Counted from the first letter of the stretch, positions 7,748 through 16,566 are shown. The stretch: 41,406 nucleotides of DNA from an uncultured Lamprocystis sp. (GCF_903933125.1 NZ_CAIZIZ010000444.1:1-41406), one strand, 5' to 3'. Program-made: numbers and translations. Notes: generated by a model from the sequence alone, not told the origin.

Positions 7748-7831
7748 GTAGGTTGGGCTGAGGAACGAAGCCCAACGAGGAGCCAAACGTAAGGCGCGGA
7801 AATGTTGGGGTTCGTTCCTCACCCAACCTAC
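7748..7831. repeat. Inverted pair of GTAGGTTGGG repeats
   Basis: GTAGGTTGGGCTGAGGAACG followed by AAGCCCAAC, then 27 bases later GTTGGGGTTCGTTCCTCACC followed by CAACCTAC. Each arm is itself palindromic, and the two arms are inverted copies, so a large hairpin is possible. It sits at the 3' end of the polysaccharide cluster and may help end its transcript. Confidence 0.8.
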
Positions 7832-7867
7832 GGCATTGGGCTGTTTTCGGGTTCCGAGCGAATACGT

Positions 7868-9010
7868 TCACAATCTCGTCGCCAGGGAACGAAAAAACGC
7901 CAGATAGGCCCTCGCGGCAGGCACCAGCCCGAAGGGCTCTGCGGCTCGCTGCAATGCAGCGCGATCCAAATCCCCGGCGGCGAGCCGGGTGAGTTCGGCG
8001 TCGATTGCGGCGGCCAGTGCCGCGGGGTTGCCGATCGGGACCAGGGGGCCGAGTTGCCCGTTCTGGAGCAGGCCTCGCACGCCCCCGGTGCAGTCGGTGG
8101 CGACTACTGGGGTGCCCAGGGCCATGGCCTCGACCAAGGCGTTGGGCAGACCTTCCCGCCGTGAAGATAGCACCAGCAGGTCGGCGCGAGCGAGATAGGG
8201 AAATGGATGGGCGATGAATCCAGGCAGATCCAGTCGCGTGTCGATCGCCAGTTGGCGGGCGAGCGCGGTGAGGCGCATGCGTTCCTTGCCCTCGCCAATG
8301 ATCAGCAGCCGCGCCGACCGCTGCTCCAGGCGCGCGAAGGCGCGCAGCAGGGTCGCAAAGTCCTTGACCTTGCGCAGTCCGCCCAGCGCGATGATGACGG
8401 GCGGGCGTCCGGCGCCCCGTGGTGCGGTCAGCCAGGGGTGGGTGCAGGGGGCGGCGGCCAGGGCTTCGAAGTCGTCCGGGCAGATGGGATTGTTCAGCAC
8501 CGCGATCGGCACGTCCGTCACCCCGAAGGTCCGCCGCAGATCGTCGGCGACTGCCTGCGAGACCGCGGTGAGGCCGTCCAGGCGCCGGTAATAGGTGCGG
8601 ATGCGGCGGGTCTCGCTCAGGGTCTTGAAGGGGTTCCAGCGGTGTGCGGAGAAGCGCCCGGACATCAGGGTCCCCACCGCGGCCACCAGTCGGGGGCCGC
8701 CCCCGGCGGCGGGCGGCAGCGCATCACGGGCGGCCAGGGCCGCCAGGTCGTCCTTGAGCTTGCCGGTGACCAGACAATCGGGGCGCTCACGGGCCATGAA
8801 GTCGCGCAGGAACTCAACGCGCGGTCCGGTGACGGGCAGGATGCGGATGGCCGGGTCCAGGCCCTTCAGGTAGGCATGATTCGGATCCCCGACCAGGAAC
8901 CAGATCTCGACCTCGAGCCGGGCGAGTCCGCGGGCGAGATTGGTGAAGTTGCGCTCGACCCCGCCGTCCTCGAAGTCGCTCGCCACCAGCGCGATGCGAT
9001 CAATCCCCAT
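7868..9010 (-). CDS. GT4-type glycosyltransferase
   Basis: 380 residues, GT-B fold. The N-terminal domain opens IDRIALVASDFEDGGVERNF with the GGVE motif of family-4 enzymes. The C-terminal domain has PPVIIALGGLRKVKDFATLL, LLIIGEGKERMRL, LVLSSRREGLPNALVEAMAL and GTPVVATDCTGG, holding the EGLPNALVEAM sugar-nucleotide motif. It transfers a sugar from a nucleotide donor to a growing glycan on the cytoplasmic face. Donor and linkage are unknown. It is the last gene of the minus-strand cluster, and its start overlaps the upstream glycosyltransferase by 11 bases. Confidence 0.92.
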   Translation of the reverse strand: MGIDRIALVASDFEDGGVERNFTNLARGLARLEVEIWFLVGDPNHAYLKGLDPAIRILPVTGPRVEFLRDFMARERPDCLVTGKLKDDLAALAARDALPPAAGGGPRLVAAVGTLMSGRFSAHRWNPFKTLSETRRIRTYYRRLDGLTAVSQAVADDLRRTFGVTDVPIAVLNNPICPDDFEALAAAPCTHPWLTAPRGAGRPPVIIALGGLRKVKDFATLLRAFARLEQRSARLLIIGEGKERMRLTALARQLAIDTRLDLPGFIAHPFPYLARADLLVLSSRREGLPNALVEAMALGTPVVATDCTGGVRGLLQNGQLGPLVPIGNPAALAAAIDAELTRLAAGDLDRAALQRAAEPFGLVPAARAYLAFFRSLATRL

Positions 9011-10139
9011 GATGGTCGATCACATCGGGGCCGAGCATCAGTCGCAGGTAGAGGTCGGCATTGCGCTGGGCCTCATAGCGCTCACCGCCCTGGCGCAGGG
9101 TCGCGGCCGGGAGCGGGTCGGCGAGGGTGGCGGCCAGCGCGGCGGCCAGGGCCTGCGGATCGCCGGGCGGGACCAGGGGGCCGAGGCGGCCGTTTTGGAG
9201 GATCTCGCGCGGACCGGCGCCGCATTCGGTGCTGACCACGGGTGTGCCGAGCGCCAGGGCCTCGATCAACACCGTGGGCAGGGCGTCCCAGAACGAGGAA
9301 AGGACCACCAGGTCCGCGCGCTGCAGGAAGGGGTAGGGGTTCGACGCCCAGCCGGGCAGGTCGACCGCCGCGGTGAGCCCCAGCGCGGCGCGTGCGGATT
9401 CGATCTCGGGGCGCAGTCGACCATCGCCGATGATCAGCAGCCGACAGTCACGCTCTTGGCGTAACCGGGCGAAGGCGTCCAGCAGGGTGGGCACGTCCTT
9501 CTCATACTCCAGCCGGCCGGCGAAAACCAGGACCGGGATGTCCCGCTGCGCGCGCTCGTCGCGGAACCAGGGGTGGTCGATCGGTGCCTGCGCCAGTGCC
9601 AGCATTTCGGGTGTCACGATCGGGTTGGGGATGGTGGTCACGGGTGCCGCCGCGCCCAGGAGGGTGCGCAGGTCTTGCGCGGTGTCCTCCGAAATGGCGA
9701 CGATGCCCTGATTGCGGCGGTAGTAGCGCTGGAACTCGGCGCGGCGGCGGTGGCCCTTGATGCCCTTGAGGTGGTCCAGCTTGACACTCATGCGGCCATG
9801 CACGGTGACAAAGACCGGAGTGCGGGTGCCGGCCAGGCGGGCGGCTTTGAGCGTGAACACATCCTCGCGGATGCGGTGGGTGAGGATGGCCGCCGGTCGG
9901 CGGCTGCGCAGATAGAGGGCCATGGCCGGCACCCGGCTCCAGGGCGTCATGCGCCCCATCGGGACCAGCCGCACTCCGGGGTCGGTGGCCTCGGGGATGG
10001 GGTCGGGGGCGGCGGTGATCAACAGGTCCGTCGGGAAGCCGCGCGCGACAAAGCCGTTGGCCAGTCGGGCGGCGATCTTGGCGGTGCTGCCGCCGTCGAA
10101 GGGGCCGCAGTAGACGGCGAGCCGGGGGTGCTCAGTCAT
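9000..10139 (-). CDS. GT4-type glycosyltransferase
   Basis: 379 residues. N-terminal domain MTEHPRLAVYCGPFDGGSTA with KIAARLANGFVARG. C-terminal domain has PVLVFAGRLEYEKDVPTLLD, LLIIGDGRLRPEIE and DLVVLSSFWDALPTVLIEAL, where the usual EG before LP is DA (SFWDALPT), then ALGTPVVSTECGAGPREIL. The donor-binding acidic residue EAL is kept. It is similar in plan to the enzyme at 7868-9010 (shared NGxLGPLVPxGxPxALAAA tail), so the two look like divergent paralogues. Overlaps: 8 bases with the polymerase gene upstream, 11 with the next gene. Confidence 0.92.
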   Translation of the reverse strand: MTEHPRLAVYCGPFDGGSTAKIAARLANGFVARGFPTDLLITAAPDPIPEATDPGVRLVPMGRMTPWSRVPAMALYLRSRRPAAILTHRIREDVFTLKAARLAGTRTPVFVTVHGRMSVKLDHLKGIKGHRRRAEFQRYYRRNQGIVAISEDTAQDLRTLLGAAAPVTTIPNPIVTPEMLALAQAPIDHPWFRDERAQRDIPVLVFAGRLEYEKDVPTLLDAFARLRQERDCRLLIIGDGRLRPEIESARAALGLTAAVDLPGWASNPYPFLQRADLVVLSSFWDALPTVLIEALALGTPVVSTECGAGPREILQNGRLGPLVPPGDPQALAAALAATLADPLPAATLRQGGERYEAQRNADLYLRLMLGPDVIDHHGD

Positions 10140-11469
10140 GCGCCGGCTCCGCGCCGTCAGGCTGCCGCGTCCGTCCCAGTTGGAAGCTGTAGAGCACTCC
10201 CAGGAACAGAATGCAGAAGAACCGCAAGTCCAGATTCACGACGCGGAAGTCGTACAGACAATAGAGCAGCAGCATGATCCCGCCCAAGGTCAGGAAGGTG
10301 CGCAGATCCGGGGCCGCGCGCGGGTCCGACCAGAGGCCGCGGTAGGCGCGCAACAGCACCCACAGCAGCGATGTCGCGATCAGGACGCCGACCAGACCGA
10401 AGCGCGTCAGGATTTCCACCGCGACGCTGTGCAGGTGCGAGGCCGCCGGTGCGTTGGCCCGTTGGTAAGCGTCGACAGCGACCACTCGCTCCGGGACCAG
10501 GAACTCGGTGGTACTGGTGCCGGGGCCGAAACCCAGCAGCGGCTGCTGGGCGAAGGTCTGGAGCCCCACCTTGATCAGGTTGAGGCGGATCGTCACGGAC
10601 CCGGTGTAGCTCAGTTCTTCCTGGCTGCCGATCGTGATGGCCTGCCAGTCCTCGATCTGACGGTGCTTGGTGACCCACAGCAGCGCCCCCGCCAGCGCGA
10701 TGGCGAGCGCCGCGGCGGCAAGCGCGACACGCAACTGGCGCGGTGATTGTTGGCCGAGGCGCCGCCATTCACGGCGCCGAATGATGACATAAAGCACCCC
10801 GGCCATCGCCAGGCTCACCGCCGCACCGCGTGACTGGGTGACCACCAGTACGAATAGCGACAGGGCGATGCCCAGCGACCAGAGAACCCAGCCGACGCCG
10901 GGACGTGCCTGCCCGCGGATGCGCAGCCCCGTGATGCGCGCGCGAAACAGCACGAGCCCCAGCAGCACGACCGAGGTAAGAAAGGCCAGCCCCAGCGCGG
11001 CAAAGCCGAAGTCGTAGCGCATCCCACCCAGGATTTCGGGCAGCAGTGACCAGTCGCTCTTGCGCAGCACGCCGCAGGCCAGCCCCAGAGCGGCGGCGCC
11101 CAGGACCAGCCAGATTTGGTTGGGGTCGCGGCGCAGCCACCAGGCGATGACGAAGAACAACAAGGGTGCGCTCCAGGCCGAGATCGCCCGCCATTGATCG
11201 GTCGCGATGGCGGGAAAAATCCAGGCGGCGCGCACGGCCAGCAGGCTGGTCACCAGCACGACGGCGAGCAGCAGCAGGAAGGCCGGGTCCCGGCGCAGGT
11301 GGCGCCACTGGCCGGGGATTTCCGTCAGGAATAAGGCGACCAGCAAGGCCAGTGCCACATTCGCCGGTCCGGTGATCGACCAGGCGGTGAAAGCAAAGAT
11401 CAGGAGCAGACCCCGTGCGATCGAGGGTTTACTCAGGATGGGTTTCAAGGAGCGTTCAGTGGCGTTCAT
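10132..11469 (-). CDS. O-antigen ligase/polymerase family membrane protein (Wzy_C)
   Basis: 445 residues from ATG at 11469, about 11-12 membrane segments (LLLIFAFTAWSI, VALALLVALFLTEI, LLLAVVLVTSLLAV and others). A large periplasmic loop with QEELSYTGSVTIRLNLIKVG, LLGFGPGTSTTEF and HLHSVAVEILTRFGLVGVL holds the conserved pattern of Wzy_C proteins, where R and H act in glycan transfer from undecaprenyl pyrophosphate. The family includes WaaL ligases and Wzy polymerases, and sequence alone does not separate them. A longer upstream frame exists, but the ATG at 11469 overlaps the GT2 stop by 14 bases as elsewhere in this cluster. Confidence 0.9.
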   Translation of the reverse strand: MNATERSLKPILSKPSIARGLLLIFAFTAWSITGPANVALALLVALFLTEIPGQWRHLRRDPAFLLLLAVVLVTSLLAVRAAWIFPAIATDQWRAISAWSAPLLFFVIAWWLRRDPNQIWLVLGAAALGLACGVLRKSDWSLLPEILGGMRYDFGFAALGLAFLTSVVLLGLVLFRARITGLRIRGQARPGVGWVLWSLGIALSLFVLVVTQSRGAAVSLAMAGVLYVIIRRREWRRLGQQSPRQLRVALAAAALAIALAGALLWVTKHRQIEDWQAITIGSQEELSYTGSVTIRLNLIKVGLQTFAQQPLLGFGPGTSTTEFLVPERVVAVDAYQRANAPAASHLHSVAVEILTRFGLVGVLIATSLLWVLLRAYRGLWSDPRAAPDLRTFLTLGGIMLLLYCLYDFRVVNLDLRFFCILFLGVLYSFQLGRTRQPDGAEPAHD

Positions 11470-12418
11470 GGGTGGACGACTGCTCTGTTCCGATCGGCGC
11501 GGGCCCTGGTTTGCGCGGCACCAGCGCGCGCACCCAGCGGGACCAGGCGCGCGGGGTCCAGGGGCGCAAGGCCAGCGCGCGGGTGTGCCATGATAAGGCG
11601 TCACGGCGGCGGCCCTCGCGGGCGAGCAAGAGACCCAGCTCCGAGCAACGGGCGGCAAGTTTCTTGCCGGCGGCCGGCAGGTAGCGGGCCAGGCCGGGAT
11701 CAGCGGACCAGCGTGGATGGCGGGCGATGCGCGCGAGTGCGGCCTCCTGGACCGCGATGCTCTCCTGCAACAGGGCGATGCGTCCGTGGGAGAGATTAGC
11801 CCCATGCCAGCAATAATCGATCAGAACCTCCGGTATCGCCGCGACCGGGAAGGCCTCCACGAGCCGCAGCCACAGATCCCAGTCGCCCGCCAGGTGATAG
11901 GCCGGATCGAAGACTCCGATCTGCTCCAGCGCGCAGCGGCGCACGAGCACGGTGGACGCGGCCATCATGTTGACCCGCAGCAGCCGCCCCAGGGCATCGG
12001 TGTGGTCGCTGGGGACCTGGAGCGGATTGTGCCGCTCCGCAAGCTCGCGCCCCTGCGCGTCGACCCCGCGGGTGTCGGTGTAACAGAGCCCGAGCCGCGG
12101 ATCGGCGGCGAAGCAGGCGAGCTGGCGCTCCAGCTTGCCTGGCCGCCAGGCGTCGTCCTGATCCAGCAGGCCGATGAATTCGCTGTCGCAGGCCGCGATG
12201 GCCGCATTGCGGGTCGCCTGGGTATTGCCGTTGGCGACCCGGATCAGGCGCACCGGCGGACCGAACGATTCGATGATGGCGGCTGAGGCGTCGCGGCTGC
12301 CGTCATCCGCCACCACGATCTCCAGATCGCGTTCGGCTTGGGCAAGCACGCTGTTGATCGCCGTGTGGATGAAGGCTTCACCGTTGTGACAGGGGATGAT
12401 GGCAGCTACGCGGGGCAT
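11456..12418 (-). CDS. Family 2 glycosyltransferase
   Basis: 320 residues from ATG at 12418 (MPRVAAIIPCHNGEAFI). GT-A fold with LEIVVADDGSRDASAAI, the nucleotide-binding DDGS, and FIGLLDQDDAWRPGKLERQL giving the DxD-like DQDD. Then NMMAASTVLVRRCALEQIGV and GDWDLWLRLVEAFP, where the D-W-D-L-W-L-R set is the usual acceptor-side/catalytic region. The C-terminal ~60 residues are helical and Arg-rich. Inverting or retaining outcome and donor sugar cannot be read off. It overlaps both neighbours, so the five genes at 13527-7868 form one translationally coupled run. Confidence 0.92.
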   Translation of the reverse strand: MPRVAAIIPCHNGEAFIHTAINSVLAQAERDLEIVVADDGSRDASAAIIESFGPPVRLIRVANGNTQATRNAAIAACDSEFIGLLDQDDAWRPGKLERQLACFAADPRLGLCYTDTRGVDAQGRELAERHNPLQVPSDHTDALGRLLRVNMMAASTVLVRRCALEQIGVFDPAYHLAGDWDLWLRLVEAFPVAAIPEVLIDYCWHGANLSHGRIALLQESIAVQEAALARIARHPRWSADPGLARYLPAAGKKLAARCSELGLLLAREGRRRDALSWHTRALALRPWTPRAWSRWVRALVPRKPGPAPIGTEQSSTHERH

Positions 12419-13527
12419 CGGGGCAGCCTCATGGCATCCAGATAGGCGTCGGTGGCGGCCTCGATCGCATAGGGCCGGGCGGCCGCGTGCAATTGGGCGG
12501 CCGGGAGGGGGGCGTCCAGGGTGCCGAGCATGGCTTGCGCCAGCGCGGCGACATCGTCCACCGGCACCAGCGGGCCGTAACGGCCATCCTGGAGCACTTC
12601 CCGCGGGCCGCTCGGGCAATCGGTCGCGACCGCCGGGGTGCCTACGGCCAGCGCCTCGATCAGCACGAAGCCCAGCCCCTCCCACCGCGAGGTGAAGGCA
12701 AACAGATCGGCATGCGCCATGAAGGCATAGGGTTCCGGCACGTAGCCCGGCAGCGCGAAGTCCGGGGCGACCCCCAGCTCGGCCGCCAGCGCGAGCAGCG
12801 CGGCGCGCTCCCCGCCGCGCCCCAGGATCATCAGCCGGCACGGACGCTGGGACCGGATGCGGGCAAAGGCGCGCAGGAGGGTGTCGAAGCCCTTGCGCCG
12901 GCACAGTTCCCCGGCACTCAGGATCAAGGGCATCGCCGGGTCACCGAGCCAGGGATGGTCCGGGCGCGGCAGGTCGGCGGTGAACAGCGAATCCGGCACC
13001 ACGGGCGAGGGTACGACCCGGATCAGGTCGCGGGCGAGCCCGGTATAGGCCGCCATATCATCGGCGACCCCGGCGCTGGTGACGATCACCTGATCGGCGA
13101 ATGGATAGAGCCGGCCCATGGAATTGCGCTGCACCCAGCGCTCCAGGCGGCCGCGAGTGGCCAAATCGATGGAGATCGTCGTGCCCGAACTGAAGACCAG
13201 CCGGGTCGGCAGCGACGTCCCGATCCGTGCCAGGGTGCGGGCGAACAGGGCGGTCCGATTCACTCGATCCTTATCCGAGAGCAGCACCGCCGGGCGTTCG
13301 CGCCGCAGGTAACCGGCAATCGCCGGCAGGCAGGCATAGGTATGACGGGAGCCCAGGTCGATCACCCGCACGCCCGGCGGAATCGCCGAAAGGAGCGGCC
13401 CGTGGCGGCGCACTTTGAGCAGATCGACCTGATAACCACGCCGGGCCAGCGCCGGAATCAGGTGCTGCGCCGCCCGATCGACGCCGCTGTGACCGGAGGT
13501 GGAGAAGAAGCAGGCGATGCGGGTCAT
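12406..13527 (-). CDS. GT4-type glycosyltransferase
   Basis: 373 residues from ATG at 13527 (MTRIACFFSTSGHSGVDRAA). An upstream ATG at 13575 would add 16 residues unlike family members. N-domain HSGVDRAAQHLIPALARRGY. C-domain PLILSAGELCRRKGFDTLLR, RLMILGRGGERAAL, LFAFTSRWEGLGFVLIEALA and VGTPAVATDCPSGPREVL carry the EGLGFVLIEAL donor motif. The GVDR/GHSGVD start is common in O-antigen and exopolysaccharide enzymes that use UDP-GlcNAc-type donors, but the substrate is not proven. It is the first gene of the overlapping run, 57 bases after the methyltransferase stop. Confidence 0.92.
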   Translation of the reverse strand: MTRIACFFSTSGHSGVDRAAQHLIPALARRGYQVDLLKVRRHGPLLSAIPPGVRVIDLGSRHTYACLPAIAGYLRRERPAVLLSDKDRVNRTALFARTLARIGTSLPTRLVFSSGTTISIDLATRGRLERWVQRNSMGRLYPFADQVIVTSAGVADDMAAYTGLARDLIRVVPSPVVPDSLFTADLPRPDHPWLGDPAMPLILSAGELCRRKGFDTLLRAFARIRSQRPCRLMILGRGGERAALLALAAELGVAPDFALPGYVPEPYAFMAHADLFAFTSRWEGLGFVLIEALAVGTPAVATDCPSGPREVLQDGRYGPLVPVDDVAALAQAMLGTLDAPLPAAQLHAAARPYAIEAATDAYLDAMRLPRCPA

Positions 13528-13584
13528 GGTCGCATCCGTGCGTGTGCCATCCGAAAGGCGGTTACTATAATCCATGGCCTGGAC

Positions 13585-14556
13585 CTATGATGTTTCAATT
13601 TTAATCGATGCGCTTGAGAACAGCGATTGAGTCGCCCCGCGAATGCGCTGCTCGGCCATTTCAAAATAGTGAGGATCGATCTCGACTCCGATCGAATTTC
13701 TGCCCCATTTTGCGGCGGCGACTGCGGTGGTGCCTGTTCCCATGAAGGGGTCCAATACGGTATCTCCGACAAACGAGAACATTCGAATCAAGCGTTCCGC
13801 CAGGCCCTCCGGGTAGGGGGCCGGATGGTTCCGGGTCGAAGCTCCGGTTAGCCCGGACCAGATGGATTGAAACCATTGTTTATGGTTGTCGCCGGAAATC
13901 ACCGACAGGACACGTGTCGCAACAGTTGGCTTGCGGTATCCGCCGGGCTTTCGCTCCATCAGAATAAACTCGATATCGTTCTTGATGACCGCATTCGGCT
14001 CGAATGGTTTTCCCAGGAATCCACCGCCGTTGCCGGTTGCTTCAAATGCGGCGTTCGCAATCTTGTGCCAGATGATCGGCGACAGATTGTCGTATCCAAT
14101 CACACGGCAATGCTCCTGGATCGAGGCATGGAGTGGAACGACGGTGTGTCTGCCGTCATTCTTGCGCCGCGAGAGGCAGACATCGCCGACGACACATACG
14201 AGTCGACCGCCAGGGACCAGTGCGCGAAAGCAATGGCTCCATACTTTATCGAGCTCCCGTAGAAATGTCTCGTAGTCTTCAATTTCCCCGAGCTGATGCT
14301 CATGGTCCCGGTATTTCTTTAAATTCCAATAGGGTGGAGACGTCACAATCAGATGGACCGATTGGTCTGGGAGAAACGAGAGGGTTCGGGAGTCGCCTCG
14401 CACCAACCGATGCGTGGTTGGCAGTTCTTGAATAGCCGATTCGATCTGCCGGAGTAAGTCCGCATCCTTCGCAATGCGCGGAATGTCGGTCTGTGGATTC
14501 TCCAGATTGGCAACGGCAGGCGGCAAGAACTGCTGGTGATCGATGACGGCGGTCAT
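13585..14556 (-). CDS. Site-specific DNA methyltransferase (beta-type motif order)
   Basis: 323 residues. Motif IV LIVTSPPYWNLKKY (SPPY at residues 73-76) lies near the N-terminus and motif I DTVLDPFMGTGTTAVAAA (~265-280) near the C-terminus, an order typical of beta-class amino-methyltransferases. SPPY fits N4-cytosine or N6-adenine methylation. The middle part (LCSRRK-like loop CLSRRKNDGRHTVV, IIWHKIANAAFEATG, IEFILMERKPGGYRKPT) probably holds target recognition. No restriction endonuclease is adjacent. The gene is visibly more AT-rich than the glycosyltransferases on both sides and interrupts the otherwise tight polysaccharide gene order, which suggests acquisition. It could be a solitary regulatory methylase or the survivor of a restriction-modification pair. 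Confidence 0.92.
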   Translation of the reverse strand: MTAVIDHQQFLPPAVANLENPQTDIPRIAKDADLLRQIESAIQELPTTHRLVRGDSRTLSFLPDQSVHLIVTSPPYWNLKKYRDHEHQLGEIEDYETFLRELDKVWSHCFRALVPGGRLVCVVGDVCLSRRKNDGRHTVVPLHASIQEHCRVIGYDNLSPIIWHKIANAAFEATGNGGGFLGKPFEPNAVIKNDIEFILMERKPGGYRKPTVATRVLSVISGDNHKQWFQSIWSGLTGASTRNHPAPYPEGLAERLIRMFSFVGDTVLDPFMGTGTTAVAAAKWGRNSIGVEIDPHYFEMAEQRIRGATQSLFSSASIKIETS

Positions 14557-14589
14557 GATGCGACAGGAATGCCTATACTGTCTTCATCT

Positions 14590-14718
14590 TTATTCATTTG
14601 TGGGTAGGTCTCCCGGCTCGTGAAATAAGTCATTGAAGGATCGGTTCAGCAAAGAAGAAATCTTGGCGGTGGTCATCATTCCGATCAGCGTGGTGACCGC
14701 GATGACGTTGGTCCGCAC
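14590..14718 (-). other. Possible gene remnant upstream of the methyltransferase
   Basis: A minus frame reads RTNVIAVTTLIGMMTTAKIS then SLLNRSFNDLFHEPGDLPTN-E and stops 34 bases before the methyltransferase ATG. It could start at GTG 14718 or ATG within GMM. It looks protein-like, but 42 residues are too few to identify. It may be the tail of a gene that arrived with the methyltransferase. Confidence 0.3.
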
Positions 14719-14730
14719 AGCGGACCCTAC
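14710..14730. repeat. GTCCGC/GCGGAC palindrome overlapping the asnB stop
   Basis: GGTCCGCACAGCGGACC followed by CTAC. Arms GGTCCGC and GCGGACC enclose a 3-base loop. On the minus strand the repeat begins TAGGGTCCGC, and its TAG is the asparagine synthase stop codon (14727-14729). Confidence 0.7.
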
Positions 14731-16544
14731 ATCCATTCCAGCGGATCTTCCTCAGGCCCCGGCTTGAGCCCCGGTTCTTCGATGAACAGCCGGTGCCAGA
14801 TGGCGAACTGCATGAGCCCGAAGAGTTCCCGGGCGCCGCCCCGACCGGCCTGACGTGCGGCGACCAGGGCGGGGATGGCGGCGGGTTCGAACCACTCGCG
14901 GATGCCGCGGTTGGTGATCAGCCGTTCACCCAGGCGGCGCGCCAGATCGCCGGTCAGCCAATCGCCCACCGGGACATGGAAGCCGCGCTTCGGCCGCGCC
15001 AGATGACCGGGCGGCAGCAGCGGTTCGGCCCACTGTTTCAGCAGCCACTTGCCCTGGTGTCGACGCACTTTGAGCCGGTCCGGCAGGGACAGGCCGAATT
15101 CGACGACGCGGTGGTCGAGGAAGGGCACGCGCCCCTCCAGCCCAAAGGCCATCAGCATCCGGTCGGTCTTAACCAGCAGGTTGTCGGGCAGGGCGGTGAC
15201 CAGGTCGGTGTACTGGCGGCGCTGCATGTCGGACCAGGTCGGCGGGGTCTCCTGCCAAGCCGCGACGAAGGGCGCGCGATCCGCGCCCGGTGCGCCGCGT
15301 AGCGCCGGACCCAATACGTGCCGCGCCCAGCGGCCCGACCACTGCCCGCGGGTGCGGAAGCCGCCGCTGCCGGGGTGCAGCAGTGACTTGAACCAGCGTT
15401 CCAGGGGGCGCGGGTGGTAACGGCGGTAGCCGGCGAAGGCCTCGTCGCCGCCCTCACCGGAGAACACCACTTTGAGTTCGGCGGCAGCGGTCTGGGCGAG
15501 GATGGCGGTGGGCAGGCTGGCGTAATCGCGCATCAGTTCATCCGCTGCCCACACGGTCAGCGGGATGCGGGCGAAGACCTGCTCCAGGGTCAGTTCCAGC
15601 GGGCTGTGGTCGAAGCCGAAGTGTGCCGCCACCCGCGCCGCCTCGGTGAGTTCATGCGCCATGGCGGTGCCGCGGTAGCCGATGGAAAAGGAACGAATGC
15701 GTCCGGCCCCATGCTGATGGAGCAGTGCCGCCAGCACCGCCGAGTCCACCCCGCCGGACAGAAAGAGCCCGAAGGGCACATCGGAGCGCATGTGTTCGCG
15801 CATGGCCGCGTGCATCAGCCCATCGAGTGTTTCGCGCGCCGTGTCGGCGTCGATGGTCCGCGGGGTGACGTCCAGGGCTGACCAGTAACGGTGCCGCTCG
15901 ATGCGCAGGTCCGGGTGGATGATCACGGCTTCGCCGGGCAGGACCCGGTGGATGCCGTGCAGCAGGGTGTTCTCCCCGCCGGCGAACTGGTTCTGCAGGA
16001 AACGGCGCAGCGCCCCCGGGTCGATCTCGGGCCGCCCCGGCAGGACCGGCAGCAGCGCCTTGATCTCGGACGCGAAGGCGACCCGATCCGGCAGCCGCGT
16101 ATAGAACAGCGGCTTGATGCCGAGCCGGTCGCGTCCGAGGATCAGGCAGCCGGTGCGCACGTCGTGCAGGGCGAAGGCGTACATGCCGCGCAGTTGGGTC
16201 AGGAAGTCGAGCCCATGGATCGCATAGGCGTGCAGAATGGTCTCGGAGTCGGAGTCGGTGAGGAGGTGCCGCCCCTGCCGGCGCAGATCGTCGTTCAATT
16301 CAAGGTAGTTGTAGACCTCCCCGTTGGCCGCCAGGGCCAGGGTCCCATCGGCCGCGACCATCGGCTGATGCCCGGTCGCGAGCCCGATGATCGAGAGCCG
16401 GGTCTGGGCCAGTCCGACCGGCCCGGCACAGTGGATGCCATGATCGTCCGGACCGCGGTGAGCCAGCATGGCGGCCATGGTGCGCAACTGGTCCGGGTCC
16501 GGGGCCAGTCCGGCGCGCATCAACAAACCGGTTATGCCGCACAT
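14727..16544 (-). CDS. asnB: Asparagine synthase (glutamine-hydrolysing)
   Basis: 605 residues from ATG at 16544. Cys2 (MCGITGLL) is the class II glutaminase nucleophile. LAHRGPDDHG and LAANGEVYNYLEL complete that domain. The synthetase domain has the PP-loop LFLSGGVDSAVLAALL (~260) and VVFSGEGGDEAFAGYRRYHP. The C-terminal region LPDNLLVKTDRMLMAFGLEG RVPFLD-HR is full length. The enzyme forms an amide from glutamine ammonia and an ATP-activated carboxylate. AsnB-type genes inside polysaccharide clusters often amidate a uronic-acid sugar instead of aspartate. Position between a PAP2 phosphatase (22 bases upstream) and glycosyltransferases supports this, but it is inference. Confidence 0.93.
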   Translation of the reverse strand: MCGITGLLMRAGLAPDPDQLRTMAAMLAHRGPDDHGIHCAGPVGLAQTRLSIIGLATGHQPMVAADGTLALAANGEVYNYLELNDDLRRQGRHLLTDSDSETILHAYAIHGLDFLTQLRGMYAFALHDVRTGCLILGRDRLGIKPLFYTRLPDRVAFASEIKALLPVLPGRPEIDPGALRRFLQNQFAGGENTLLHGIHRVLPGEAVIIHPDLRIERHRYWSALDVTPRTIDADTARETLDGLMHAAMREHMRSDVPFGLFLSGGVDSAVLAALLHQHGAGRIRSFSIGYRGTAMAHELTEAARVAAHFGFDHSPLELTLEQVFARIPLTVWAADELMRDYASLPTAILAQTAAAELKVVFSGEGGDEAFAGYRRYHPRPLERWFKSLLHPGSGGFRTRGQWSGRWARHVLGPALRGAPGADRAPFVAAWQETPPTWSDMQRRQYTDLVTALPDNLLVKTDRMLMAFGLEGRVPFLDHRVVEFGLSLPDRLKVRRHQGKWLLKQWAEPLLPPGHLARPKRGFHVPVGDWLTGDLARRLGERLITNRGIREWFEPAAIPALVAARQAGRGGARELFGLMQFAIWHRLFIEEPGLKPGPEEDPLEWM

Positions 16545-16566
16545 GGGCGCGTCCTCGTCGGTCCGT

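Larger units (their letters stand above)
7548..7867. other. Gene-free stretch with two repeats
   Basis: Holds copy 2 of the interspersed repeat (7607-7660) and an inverted GTAGGTTGGG pair (7748-7831). No gene seen. The glycosyltransferase stop lies at 7868. Confidence 0.6.

Noticed and set aside
8207-9235. Plus-strand open frame of 342 codons
   Set aside because: Antisense to two well-supported glycosyltransferases. Its Gln/Gly/Arg-rich translation has no domain pattern.
12487-13590. Plus-strand open frame of 367 codons
   Set aside because: Antisense to a clear GT4 glycosyltransferase; no motif.
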